From Hyella patelloides LEGE 07179 (lineage in GTDB: Bacteria > Cyanobacteriota > Cyanobacteriia > Cyanobacteriales > Xenococcaceae): a stretch of 48,148 nt of DNA. How positions within the stretch are numbered: position 1 is the first letter of the stretch; the number at the start of each line of letters is the position of its first letter. Position numbers and translations under genes: made by a program. Below the pieces are notes generated by a model. The model saw only the letters and a list, made by a program, of their open reading frames with translations. It made no database searches and was not told where the DNA came from. Shown one piece after another: positions 1-7,810 of this stretch. The stretch covers positions 1-48,148 of the forward strand of contig NZ_LR213786.1 in the NCBI RefSeq assembly GCF_900659865.1, in the 5' to 3' direction.

Positions 1-66
1 CAAAGCGGGAAATAATTCACTCACTTGGATTTTTGGCGCAATAAGAGTTAAAGGTTTAAGTTCCAT
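1..66 (-). CDS. 5' end of an unidentified gene running off the left edge
   Basis: On the minus strand an ATG at 66-64 opens 22 codons that stay open to the window edge, reading MELKPLTLIAPKIQVSELFP and two more residues. The residue mix looks coding. No Shine-Dalgarno sequence is visible upstream, which is common in cyanobacteria. The fragment is too short to assign a family. Confidence 0.4.
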   Translation of the reverse strand, partial: MELKPLTLIAPKIQVSELFPAL

Positions 67-194
67 ACGATTTCGGTTACGAATACTCTCATTAACTCAT
101 CTTTTAGCTTAACCGAACAGTATTGGGGCTAAAGTTTCCTCAAAAAAAACGACCTAAATGGCTCTATTTCTGGGTACAAATTGCTTTGATTTGG

Positions 195-365
195 CTACCA
201 ACTATCGTTTAAATCTGGCACATAACGATCTTCATAGTTTTCAATTAAAACCCCAATAACCTCCATTAATGAAGCCAGAGGATGAGATTCGTCTTCTCCC
301 ACTTCATCTATGTAAAACGCAATGGAAATCTCAACCAATAAAATAATTAATAGTGTACCTATCAT
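195..365 (-). pseudogene. HigA-like antitoxin remnant (56 codons)
   Basis: A minus-strand frame from an ATG at 365 to a TAG at 195-197 encodes 56 residues. Its second half (about residues 20-50) reads EVGEDESHPLASLMEVIGVL followed by IENYEDRY. From memory this resembles the segment before the helix-turn-helix in HigA-type antitoxins, where a HPL...LMxxxGxLIExYE pattern recurs. The first 18 residues are hydrophobic and do not fit such a protein, and the DNA-binding domain is missing. I read it as a decayed antitoxin fragment with no toxin partner beside it. It could instead be a small expressed protein. Confidence 0.35.
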
Positions 366-487
366 GAAGAAAAACTATAAAGCGATCGCACTTTTCAAAC
401 TTAACTGCTAAAATACTTTATAGTTATCTCATCATCAGAACTATGGTTACATCAGGTAAAAAGCTTATCATCGAAGAATTCTTTATT

Positions 488-521
488 TAGCAATGAATTC
501 GCGATCGCGAATTCATTGCTA
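488..521. repeat. 34-bp perfect palindrome centred on a HIP1 site
   Basis: The 17 bases 488-504 are the exact reverse complement of 505-521, with no loop. The centre is GCGATCGC (501-508), flanked by mirrored GAATTC sites. It lies 50 bp beyond the stop codon of the minus-strand permease gene and could act as a cruciform, a bidirectional terminator or a protein-binding site. There is no T-tract typical of an intrinsic terminator. Confidence 0.8.
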
Positions 522-570
522 GTTATGACAGTAATCACTATATTAAAGTATGGGGAATCAAAGATTGTAT

Positions 571-1596
571 CTAATATCTAATTCTCGGATCGATATAAGC
601 ATTAATTAAGTCGATCGCAATACTAGCAAAAACCACAATAATTCCGAAAAATACCATAATACCCTGTACTGTGGGATAGTCTCGTAGTGAAATCGCCTCG
701 TACAAACGGTTCCCTAAACCTGGCCAAGAAAAAGTTACTTCTGTTAAAACTGCACCACCAAGCAAAGCAGCAAAGGTTAAACCCAAAACCGTAATCACGG
801 GAATTAGGGCATTTTTAAAAGCATGAGAGATTAAAATAGTTTTTTCAGGGATTCCTCTAGCTCTAGCTGCTTCCACATAGTCTGCTTTGAGGGTTTGCTT
901 TAAATTAACCCTAACAATGCGCTCAAAAATCCCACTCAAGAGAATTCCCAAAGTAACACTAGGAAGAATCAAATAATAGAGTGTAGTACCCAATAACTCG
1001 ATATTTCCTGTTAATAAACTATCTATAGTGTATAAACCCGTAACGTTAGGGGGAGGAGTCACATTGATAGGGAACCTTGTTCCCAAAGGAAACCAGCCAA
1101 GCTGTACGGCAAAAATTAACTGTAATACCATCCCTACCCAAAATAAAGGTAGAGAATAGGTAATAATACCAAATAAACGCCCAAAGATATCAAATATCGT
1201 ACCAGGTTGCGAAGCTGCGATCGCGCCTACTCCAATACCTACTGTCACCGCCACTACCATACTAAAAAAAGCTAACTCTACCGTAGCGGGAAAATACTGT
1301 TGAATTACATCCCATACAGGTAAACCTCTACTTGTAAGGGAGCTACCCAAATCAAACTGAAATAAATTACCTAAATAATCAAAATATTGAACTATAAGAG
1401 GTTTCGTTAAGCCTAATTGTTCTCTTAAAGCAATTTTCGCCGATTCTGGTGCGCGAGTCCCCAAAATTGCATCCGCAGGATCTCCTGGTGTTGCTCTTAA
1501 TAGCAAAAATACTAAACTGGCTATGGTTAGCAACATTAAAGGAGCCAAAAGCAAACGAACAAAAATATAGTATTGTAACGCCCTTGAACGAGACAT
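571..1596 (-). CDS. ABC transporter permease, DppB/OppB family
   Basis: This is a 341-residue inner-membrane permease of the peptide/nickel (DppB/OppB/NikB) type, the usual length for the family. It has an N-terminal membrane anchor (about residues 12-34), the family segment RATPGDPADAI after it, and further hydrophobic helices at about 108-130, 135-165, 205-225, 265-290 and 310-330. The EAA loop that docks on the ATPase starts at residues 242-244 (EAARARGIPEKT). The usual partner permease, ATPases and binding protein are not in the window, as is common for cyanobacteria, where these genes are scattered. The substrate is probably an oligopeptide but cannot be told from the permease. The start is ATG at 1596, preceded by 118 bp of non-coding DNA. 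Confidence 0.93.
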   Translation of the reverse strand: MSRSRALQYYIFVRLLLAPLMLLTIASLVFLLLRATPGDPADAILGTRAPESAKIALREQLGLTKPLIVQYFDYLGNLFQFDLGSSLTSRGLPVWDVIQQYFPATVELAFFSMVVAVTVGIGVGAIAASQPGTIFDIFGRLFGIITYSLPLFWVGMVLQLIFAVQLGWFPLGTRFPINVTPPPNVTGLYTIDSLLTGNIELLGTTLYYLILPSVTLGILLSGIFERIVRVNLKQTLKADYVEAARARGIPEKTILISHAFKNALIPVITVLGLTFAALLGGAVLTEVTFSWPGLGNRLYEAISLRDYPTVQGIMVFFGIIVVFASIAIDLINAYIDPRIRY

Positions 1597-1714
1597 TCTT
1601 AAAATTCAGTTATTGGTTAACAGTTCCATCCCGTCTCATCAAGCCAGATAGTATCAAGCGGGATAATATTATCAGTTATCAATTATTACTCAATAGTTGT
1701 CAACTATAGCTGAG

Positions 1715-1978
1715 TTAAGAATTTTTTCCTTCCTCAGAAGTATGCTTCCCAATATTTAACGCTTTTTTACTACGCTTGAGTTCTTTCCACAAAGATTTAA
1801 TTTGTTTATATGCCTCATTGGGAGGTAATTTGCCTCCAGTTTCTAAATTACAGATGTAACTAATTTGTTGAGCAAATTCTTGTAAATTGGCATTAAAAAC
1901 TAAATTCTTTGGTTGAACTTTGCCATGATAAGGGCTTCGGGGATATAAAAAATCATTCTTATCGTTGTTGTTAATCAT
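1715..1978 (-). CDS. small conserved cyanobacterial protein (DUF7219-like)
   Basis: This is an 87-residue soluble protein. The core, FLYPRSPYHG near residue 10 followed by NLVFNANLQEFAQQISYI and LETGGKLPPNEAYKQIKSLW, matches a small family I recall from many cyanobacteria (probably DUF7219). The function is unknown. The C-terminal third is Lys-rich (KELKRSKKAL) and predicted helical. There is no signal peptide, metal motif or membrane segment. It lies upstream of the ABC permease on the same strand with a 118-bp gap, so co-transcription is possible but not shown. It is coding with good confidence; the family name is from memory. Confidence 0.7.
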   Translation of the reverse strand: MINNNDKNDFLYPRSPYHGKVQPKNLVFNANLQEFAQQISYICNLETGGKLPPNEAYKQIKSLWKELKRSKKALNIGKHTSEEGKNS

Positions 1979-2201
1979 AGTTGATTCGTGGGTTTATTAA
2001 TGATAATTTTGGACTTTTTAGAGATAAAATCGTTCAGACACTCAAATTCATTCGTTAAATCAGAGTTATCCCGTCGTAAAAGTGATGGACTAATGCATCC
2101 TATAGGAAACAAATGTCTTACAGATTTATTCTCTGTTGTGCCTACTGATATTAAATACCTCTATTAGTTGGATGTCATTACATCTTCTTATTTTAGTCGA
2201 T

Positions 2202-2231
2202 CTTAATTTTACATTAACCTTCTCTTAACCT
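2202..2231 (+). promoter_or_regulatory. candidate Pho box (three 8-bp repeats, 11-bp period) before purC
   Basis: Three octamers occur with exact 3-bp spacers: CTTAATTT (2202-2209), ATTAACCT (2213-2220) and CTTAACCT (2224-2231). The cyanobacterial SphR/PhoB box is described as tandem YTTAAYYW octamers with 3-bp spacing; two of the three fit fully and the middle one differs only in its first base. The block ends 25 bp before the purC ATG, with AGGAG at 2243-2247 as its ribosome-binding site. Functional binding is inference. Confidence 0.45.
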
Positions 2232-2256
2232 TAAAGTATCTCAGGAGTAATTTTCA

Positions 2257-2988
2257 ATGTCAAAAATCGCCAAACTATACGAAGGAAAAGCCAAAATACT
2301 CTATTCAACAGAAGATCCTGAAATTTTGCTCTCCGTTTACAAAGATGACGCTACAGCTTTTAATGCTCAGAAAAAAGGCACAATCAAAGGTAAAGGAGAG
2401 ATCAACTGCACCGTTGCTTCGGCTTTATTTCAATCTTTAGAGACTAATGGTATTGCTACCCATTACATTGACTGTCCTACTCCCAATCAAATGCGGGTTA
2501 AAGCCGTGAAAATAATTCCTGTAGAGGTAGTAGTCAGAAATATCGCTGCGGGTAGCTTGTGTCGGCAAACAGGGTTAAAAGAGGGAACAGTGTTACCCTG
2601 TCCTTTAGTAGAGTATTATCTTAAAGATGATGATTTGGGCGATCCTTTATTAACACGCGATCGCCTGTTCTTATTAGATATTGTAACCGAAGAGCAACTA
2701 TCTACTATCCATAAGATGGCATTAAAAATTAATCAGCATCTTCAAGAATTTTTTAATCGCTGTCAGATTACTCTGGTAGATTTCAAACTAGAATTTGGTT
2801 TTGATTCCCAACAAAAAATCATTCTGGCTGATGAAATTAGCCCTGATACTTGCCGTCTTTGGGATCAAACAGAAACCGATCCCCAAGCTAGAGTAATGGA
2901 TAAAGACCGTTTTCGTAAAGATTTAGGTCAAGTAGAATCAGCTTACTCAAAAGTTCAAGAAAGAGTTTTAGCTGCTCTTAATATATAG
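2257..2988 (+). CDS. purC: phosphoribosylaminoimidazole-succinocarboxamide synthase (SAICAR synthetase)
   Basis: PurC condenses CAIR with aspartate using ATP to form SAICAR in cytoplasmic purine synthesis. The 243-residue length is normal for the bacterial enzyme. The N-terminal LYEGKAKILYSTEDP holds the nucleotide-binding loop. It is followed by KDDATAFNAQKKGTIKGKGE near residues 29-48, then the conserved VEVVVRNIAAGSLCRQTG (about 90-107) and LADEISPDTCRLWD (about 192-205), which carry substrate-binding residues. The start is ATG at 2257 with AGGAG nine bases upstream. It appears monocistronic. A candidate Pho box lies directly upstream, an unexpected regulator for a purine gene. Confidence 0.97.
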   Translation: MSKIAKLYEGKAKILYSTEDPEILLSVYKDDATAFNAQKKGTIKGKGEINCTVASALFQSLETNGIATHYIDCPTPNQMRVKAVKIIPVEVVVRNIAAGSLCRQTGLKEGTVLPCPLVEYYLKDDDLGDPLLTRDRLFLLDIVTEEQLSTIHKMALKINQHLQEFFNRCQITLVDFKLEFGFDSQQKIILADEISPDTCRLWDQTETDPQARVMDKDRFRKDLGQVESAYSKVQERVLAALNI

Positions 2989-3226
2989 TAGCTATTAGCA
3001 GTTAGCCTTGAGCCGTTAGCTATGAGGTTTACTCTTTTAAAGGTTAAAACTACCACTATTCACTTTGATACAAACTATCTAATAGTTAATAGCTGCTTTA
3101 GGAACAACTATCACATAAAATTAGTCACGATTGCTGAGTGTGGTACAGCAAATTAACTGGTACAGCAAACTAAACTGTACTCAATCGATACATGAGACAA
3201 AAAAACTGTTCAATGATAAATGTCCA

Positions 3227-5806
3227 ATGAACAATGTTAAAGTATTGATTGCTTTATTGGGTGTGTGGAAAAATCTGAGGATCAAAACAGTGCGTTTATC
3301 TCCTACTCTTGTAACTATCTTAGTAACATCATTAAGTTGCAATGTTACTTTATCTGCCAAAGCAGAAACTCATGACCAAGAACCAGTTGAAGAAATTACT
3401 CCAAAAACAAAAATTTACCCAGTCAAACAGCCTCCTTTACTGGTTGAAAGACCTATAGTATTAACAAATTCAGCAGATATAGTATTACCTCAACAAGAGA
3501 TAGTAGAAATAGAGCCGAAGAAAAACAATTTAGGAAACTCTCACCCTAATTGTAGGACAAAAGTAGCTACTAACACCCCACAATGTAATTCTCAACGTAA
3601 ATCTTTGACTACAAAATACCAAGATCGAGACACTAACAATGGGGCTAATAAAACCAAAATAGTAGCTCAAAAATCTTCTGGAAAGACTACCACTCCAAAA
3701 AATCAAATTTCTTCTAAAATTGCCACAAAAGAAGCTCTGGCATTACAAAATTCTAGTCTATCTGTAACTCCTTCAGAAGAGACACAACTCTTAAATCATC
3801 AAAGTTTTTCTAAAATCGCGACAACGAAAACTTTAGTATCACAAAATCAATTTCCCGAAGAAACTCCTGTACCGGAAAATCAAATCCCTATTGAAACCCC
3901 GACTCCCGAAGAAACTCCTGTACCTGAAAACCAAATTCCTATCGAAACCCCCACACCAGAAGAAACCCCTACACCAGAAGAAACCCCCACGCCTGAAAAC
4001 CAAACCCCTACAACCTCTCAAGAACCCAGAGTATTAGTAGCAGAAGTAGCTGTAGTAGGTGTAGAAGAAGAATTACAGGATATAGTTTATGCCAACATTA
4101 ATACCGAACCAGGAAGAACTACTACTCGTTCTCAGCTTCAAGAAGATATTAATGCAGTTTACGCCACAGGCTTGTTTCAAAACATCGAAGTAACTCCAGA
4201 AGATACGCCTTTAGGGGTTAGAATCACATTTTTGGTTGAAGCAAATCCGACTTTAAGTCAAGTTATTATCGAAACCATTCCTCCCGATGCAGAACAACAA
4301 GTTTTGCCTCCAGAAAAACTAGAGGAAATATTTAGCGATCGCTATGGAGAAATTCTGAACTTGCGAGAACTCCAAGATGGCATCAAACAAGTTAATGACT
4401 GGTATTCCGAAAATGGTTACGAACTCGCTCAAGTTGTGGGTTCTCCCAGAGTAAGTCCTGATGGTACTGTAACCCTGGTTGTTGCAGAAGGAGTCATCGA
4501 AGATATTCAAGTCCGATTTTTTGATGAAGAAGACGAACCTACAGACGGAAAAACTCGTGACTTCATAGTGACCCGTGAAATTGAACTCCAATCAGGAGAC
4601 ATCTTTAAACGAGATACAGCACAAAGAGACTTACAACGAGTATTTGGTTTAGGTGTTTTTGAAGATGTACGTCTCTCCTTTAGCCCAGGAGAAAACCCCA
4701 GTAAGGTAATTGTCAATGTAGATGTAGTAGAAAGTAGTACTGGTTCGGTAGCTGCTGGTGCTGGTTTTAGTTCCTCCAGTGGCTTGTTTGGTACAGTCAG
4801 TTATCAACAACAAAACTTAGGTGGCAATAATCAAACTCTGGGAACAGAGTTTCAGTTAGGGGAAAGAGAATTACTCTTTGATGTTAGTTTTACTGACCCC
4901 TGGATTGCTGGCGACCCCTACCGCACCTCTTACACCATTAATGCTTTCCGCCGTCGTTCTATTTCTTTGGTATTTGACGGAGATGACGATGATATCAGAA
5001 CTGAAGATGGTAATGATAGCCCCAGAGTAGTTCGTACAGGAGGAGGAGTTAACTTTTCTCGTCCCATATCCCCCACTCCTTTTGAGCGAGGAGAATGGAC
5101 TTTATCTACAGGTTTTCAATACCAGCGTGTCAGCATTAAAAACGAAGATGGCGACGTTTCCCCTATATCAAGAGATGAGGATGGAAGTGAAAATCTAGCA
5201 TTTAGCGATAGTGGTAACGATGATTTATTTATTTTCCGCGTTGGCGCAACTCAAGACAAACGAAATAATCGTTTACAGCCTACTAGTGGTTCTCTACTCC
5301 GTTTTGGTGTCGATCAAACCGTTCCCCTTGGTTCTGGATCGATCTTTTTCAATCGTTTTCGGGCTAGTTATAGCTATTATGTTCCTCTAAATATAATTCG
5401 TTTTACAGAAGGGCCTCAAGCTTTAGCTTTTAATGTTCAAGCAGGAACAGTTTTAGGGGATTTACCCCCTTACGAAGCTTTTGTCATTGGTGGTAGTAAC
5501 TCGGTTCGTGGTTTTGCAGAAGGAGAAGTTGCTAATGGCAGAAGCTATTTCCAAGCCACCGCAGAATATCGTTTTCCTATCTTCAGAATTGTTGGTGGCG
5601 CACTATTCTTTGATTATGGAACAGTACTCGGCACAGATGCAGATGTTCCTGGCGAACCTTCTATTCGCAGAGAACTCCCTGGAAGTGGTTTTGGTTATGG
5701 ATTGGGAATTAGAGTTAATTCTCCCCTAGGCCCAATTCGAGTAGACTATGCGATTAATGATGATGGAGACAACCGCATTCATTTCGGTATTGGTGAAAGA
5801 TTTTAA
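3227..5806 (+). CDS. outer-membrane assembly protein BamA/Omp85 with a Pro-rich linker
   Basis: This Omp85-family protein inserts beta-barrel proteins into the outer membrane. I place the start at ATG 3227 (859 residues), because it opens a signal peptide with hydrophobic core SPTLVTILVTSLSCNVTL; the frame also stays open upstream to a TTG at 3131. A long low-complexity periplasmic region follows and ends in a Pro/Glu/Thr repeat. POTRA domains come next (for example TRSQLQEDINAVYATGLFQN, then two more ending near AQRDLQRVFGLGVFEDV). A 16-strand-type barrel follows from about SSTGSVAAGAGFSSSSG, with the lid-lock element GGSNSVRGFAEGEV. The protein ends in Phe (GERF), the outer-membrane sorting signal. 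Three POTRAs plus an extended N-terminus is the usual cyanobacterial form. It seems to stand alone. Confidence 0.95.
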   Translation: MNNVKVLIALLGVWKNLRIKTVRLSPTLVTILVTSLSCNVTLSAKAETHDQEPVEEITPKTKIYPVKQPPLLVERPIVLTNSADIVLPQQEIVEIEPKKNNLGNSHPNCRTKVATNTPQCNSQRKSLTTKYQDRDTNNGANKTKIVAQKSSGKTTTPKNQISSKIATKEALALQNSSLSVTPSEETQLLNHQSFSKIATTKTLVSQNQFPEETPVPENQIPIETPTPEETPVPENQIPIETPTPEETPTPEETPTPENQTPTTSQEPRVLVAEVAVVGVEEELQDIVYANINTEPGRTTTRSQLQEDINAVYATGLFQNIEVTPEDTPLGVRITFLVEANPTLSQVIIETIPPDAEQQVLPPEKLEEIFSDRYGEILNLRELQDGIKQVNDWYSENGYELAQVVGSPRVSPDGTVTLVVAEGVIEDIQVRFFDEEDEPTDGKTRDFIVTREIELQSGDIFKRDTAQRDLQRVFGLGVFEDVRLSFSPGENPSKVIVNVDVVESSTGSVAAGAGFSSSSGLFGTVSYQQQNLGGNNQTLGTEFQLGERELLFDVSFTDPWIAGDPYRTSYTINAFRRRSISLVFDGDDDDIRTEDGNDSPRVVRTGGGVNFSRPISPTPFERGEWTLSTGFQYQRVSIKNEDGDVSPISRDEDGSENLAFSDSGNDDLFIFRVGATQDKRNNRLQPTSGSLLRFGVDQTVPLGSGSIFFNRFRASYSYYVPLNIIRFTEGPQALAFNVQAGTVLGDLPPYEAFVIGGSNSVRGFAEGEVANGRSYFQATAEYRFPIFRIVGGALFFDYGTVLGTDADVPGEPSIRRELPGSGFGYGLGIRVNSPLGPIRVDYAINDDGDNRIHFGIGERF
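3854..4010 (+). repeat. 51-bp in-frame tandem repeat coding the Pro/Glu/Thr linker
   Basis: Inside the Omp85 gene two near-identical 51-bp units begin at 3854 and 3905, each coding PEETPVPENQIPIETPT. They are followed by shorter TPEETPTPEN copies to about 4010. The units differ mainly at third positions, so the peptide is conserved while the DNA drifts. The repeat sits just before the first POTRA and may be a flexible spacer through the peptidoglycan. Confidence 0.85.
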
Positions 5807-6212
5807 TCGGGTAAAGCTCTCTAAGGAAAGAGGAACAAAATTGATGGTTGATGGTTAATTGTTGATTGCCCACTACTATTGTTTAAAGGTTTTCAATTTT
5901 TATCTCACCATGAGGCAATGCCATAAAACTTTCTTCCTTGTTTCAACAATTCTCTTTCCCTGCTCGGTAATTTTTGTCTGGGCGAATGACGGGAGGAAAT
6001 GCGGTCACGGAAAAGCGCGCTGTCTTACAACAGTCCTCTACGGAGGGAAACCCTCCTGCAAGGCTGTTGCGCTATTCCACTCCCGTGTTGACCATTCCCC
6101 CGTACGACTCCTGATTCTTAACTTATTATGATTTGAAAAGCCATTCAACTCACATTTGAGGGGATCATCTACACTGGAATTAATAAAAGCTAGTAGAAAT
6201 GACAGTAAAATT
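5807..6212. other. intergenic region holding a GC-rich structured island
   Basis: This 406-bp gap has an AT-rich start with short TGGTTGATGG-type repeats, then a GC-rich block at about 5990-6115 that contrasts with its surroundings. In that block CAACAG (6028-6033) pairs with CTGTTG (6064-6069), and GGAGGG (6042-6047) pairs with CCCTCC (6051-6056), giving a nested stem-loop. The reading frames crossing it are low-complexity artefacts. It looks like one copy of a non-coding interspersed repeat. Confidence 0.6.
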
Positions 6213-6593
6213 GTGAACAATCGCTTTAATAAACTATTACAATACGACTTCTCTGGATTAGGTTGTTGGCTAACCATTATTGCCATTGCCCTCCTTACTA
6301 GTTCTGTTGGTTTGGGCTGGATTATCAATGGCTTTTTTATTTTGGTTGCTTTGGCTTTTATTGCTCCTATTCTGATTTTTTGGGGGGTGCAATGGTGGCT
6401 AAAACTTAATTTTGTTCAAGATAATTGTCCTGTATGTAATTATGAATTTACAGGATTTAAAAATTCGGAATTTCAATGCCCTAGTTGTAGTGAACCTTTA
6501 AAAGTTACAGATGGGCATTTTGCTCGCATCACACCTCCTGGCATAATAGATGTCGATGCAGTAGAAGTCTCGGTACAGCAAATTGACGAGTGA
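6213..6593 (+). CDS. small membrane protein with zinc ribbon
   Basis: From GTG at 6213 this encodes 126 residues. I prefer this start to the TTG at 6156 because the recognisable protein begins NNRFNKLLQYDFSGLGCW, as in cyanobacterial homologues I recall. Two hydrophobic helices fill about residues 19-65 (LTIIAIALLTSSVGLGWIIN and the next stretch). A C-terminal CPVC...CPSC pair (residues about 79-103) forms a probable zinc ribbon. The tail HFARITPPGIIDVDAVEVSV is typical of this uncharacterised family. The function is unknown. The zinc ribbon after a membrane hairpin suggests a cytoplasmic protein- or nucleic-acid-binding module tethered to a membrane. Confidence 0.75.
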   Translation: MNNRFNKLLQYDFSGLGCWLTIIAIALLTSSVGLGWIINGFFILVALAFIAPILIFWGVQWWLKLNFVQDNCPVCNYEFTGFKNSEFQCPSCSEPLKVTDGHFARITPPGIIDVDAVEVSVQQIDE

Positions 6594-6644
6594 TCCCGCG
6601 CTTAATCTAGGCGTAACCGAACGCGCGATTCGTGAAGAATCAAA

Positions 6645-7085
6645 TTAATTTTTATCCGTAGATATCCTAAGAGTAAATTGGTGACGTTCTCCATAGCGAT
6701 CGCCAATATAAACATTATAAGTTCCTGCTTCCCAAACGCCAGATATTTCAGGATTTAACCCTGTATTCATATCTCCTAAAACACAAAAACTATCATCTGC
6801 TTTTGGTCCGATAACTAAGAGAGTGGGTTGTCCTCCGTTAACTTCGACAAACATTCGCATATAGTCAATGCGATTCGATAAAGATAATGTATAACTGGGA
6901 GTATTAGCCACAAAACCACAGTTTTTACTGTCCACTGGACCTCCAGAGTTACCCCGAATAGTCTGGTTATGGGTATCTGATTTTGGTGCAGCTAGTGTTG
7001 CACTGTTACTAAAAGTACTAGCAACGATTGTGAGCAACATTATAGTTTTCATCCCAAAGGCTAACCAAAATTTCATATAATTCAT
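6645..7085 (-). CDS. secreted protein with a PPC-like beta-sandwich
   Basis: This 146-residue protein has a clear Sec signal peptide: hydrophobic FGMKTIMLLTIVASTF followed by a small-residue region ending about residue 33 (TLAAP). The mature part has CGFV and FCVLGD cysteines that could form a disulfide. Segments YTLSLSNRIDYMRMFVEVNG and WEAGTYNVYIGDRYGERHQF resemble bacterial PPC-type domains, where a final Y(N/T)VxIGDR strand is common. It is probably periplasmic or extracellular and of unknown role. Its 3' end faces the zinc-ribbon gene (51 bp apart), and GATTC/GAATC at about 6628-6642 could form a weak shared terminator. Two in-frame ATGs (residues 1 and 4) are close together. Confidence 0.7.
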   Translation of the reverse strand: MNYMKFWLAFGMKTIMLLTIVASTFSNSATLAAPKSDTHNQTIRGNSGGPVDSKNCGFVANTPSYTLSLSNRIDYMRMFVEVNGGQPTLLVIGPKADDSFCVLGDMNTGLNPEISGVWEAGTYNVYIGDRYGERHQFTLRISTDKN

Positions 7086-7271
7086 ATTAAAGACAACAGC
7101 AAATACTAGGAAAAAATTAGTAAACTAGTGAACTAAGTACAGAACATCGCTCTATATGAGCGCGATTATGGCAAAAAGAGGTTTTGAAGAAAAACTTCAG
7201 AGACTTCTGTTTATTTTTAGCCTGTATTCTCTTAATCAATACCTAAACTTCCAATTTCAGCTTAATAAACA

Positions 7272-7370
7272 ATGAGACGCGATGATCCTCAAGTAGTTCC
7301 AGTTTATCAACAGTCACTTATTAGTAGTTCTGCTGAGCATTCCAGATTCTCGAAAAAAAATTGCGAATAG
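7272..7370 (+). CDS. possible 32-residue peptide or gene-start remnant
   Basis: An ATG at 7272 opens 32 codons (MRRDDPQVVPVYQQSLISSS and 12 more) ending at TAG 7368-7370. The composition is protein-like up to an eight-A run (7353-7360), after which it ends. No ribosome-binding site is evident. The start resembles the charged and Pro-rich N-termini seen before the membrane anchor in chain-length proteins, so it may be the decayed beginning of a former upstream copy. This is speculative. Confidence 0.25.
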   Translation: MRRDDPQVVPVYQQSLISSSAEHSRFSKKNCE

Positions 7371-7440
7371 ATTAAGAGATAACAGAAAATAAGAATAGTC
7401 TGTGTTAAACCATATTTAGTATTGAAAGTTGATTTTTTGG

Positions 7441-7470
7441 CACTAAGTTTCTCCTTCTAGGAGCTTAGTG
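7441..7470 (+). other. stem-loop in the leader of the BY-kinase gene
   Basis: CACTAAG (7441-7447) pairs with CTTAGTG (7464-7470), and CTCCT (7451-7455) pairs with AGGAG (7459-7463). This gives 12 base pairs interrupted only by a TTT bulge on one side, with a 3-base loop. It lies 340 bp upstream of the gene. It could be a terminator, a processing site or a regulatory RNA element; it lacks a long T-tract. Confidence 0.5.
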
Positions 7471-7810
7471 TAATTAAATAGAAAATAGTAAAAAAGATTA
7501 TTAGGAGTAAGCAACAAATAACAAAATTTTAGAATCTTTTGTGTATACCTACTCAGTAACTTTTTCTAGTCCTATATTTTTAGGAATATTTGGCTAGCAA
7601 TATTTAATTTAAAATGGTATTTTATTATCAACAGATCGATTTTATTTGATTTAGGCAAGCTTAAAAAAATTATCGATTTATTCATGATTTTTACGGACAA
7701 CTTTACTGAAACTTTAAACATTACCCTGGTTTTATAGATTATAAATTTCTATATAAGGGAAAAAATAACAGAATATCTATTTATAACTAATCGGCAAAAT
7801 AGTTGGACTT

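Larger units (their letters stand above)
7086..7810. other. 725-bp non-coding leader before the exopolysaccharide genes
   Basis: This AT-rich stretch separates the secreted-protein gene from the BY-kinase gene. It holds one short plus-strand frame (7272-7370) and one stem-loop (7441-7470), both listed separately. The last 300 bases are very AT-rich and contain no frame of useful length. The size suggests a long 5' untranslated region or a regulatory region for polysaccharide synthesis, but no binding site is recognised. Confidence 0.5.

Noticed and set aside
1449-1709. 86-residue plus-strand frame opposite the ABC permease start
   Set aside because: It mostly mirrors the permease coding strand, has biased composition and shows no recognisable domain.
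3839-4021. Minus-strand frame rich in Gly, Phe and Arg
   Set aside because: It is the antisense of the Pro/Glu/Thr tandem repeat in Omp85, which gives a repetitive artefact.
5859-6328. Two overlapping frames on opposite strands (90 and 96 residues)
   Set aside because: Both cross the GC-rich repeat island; the minus one also runs antisense into the real zinc-ribbon gene.
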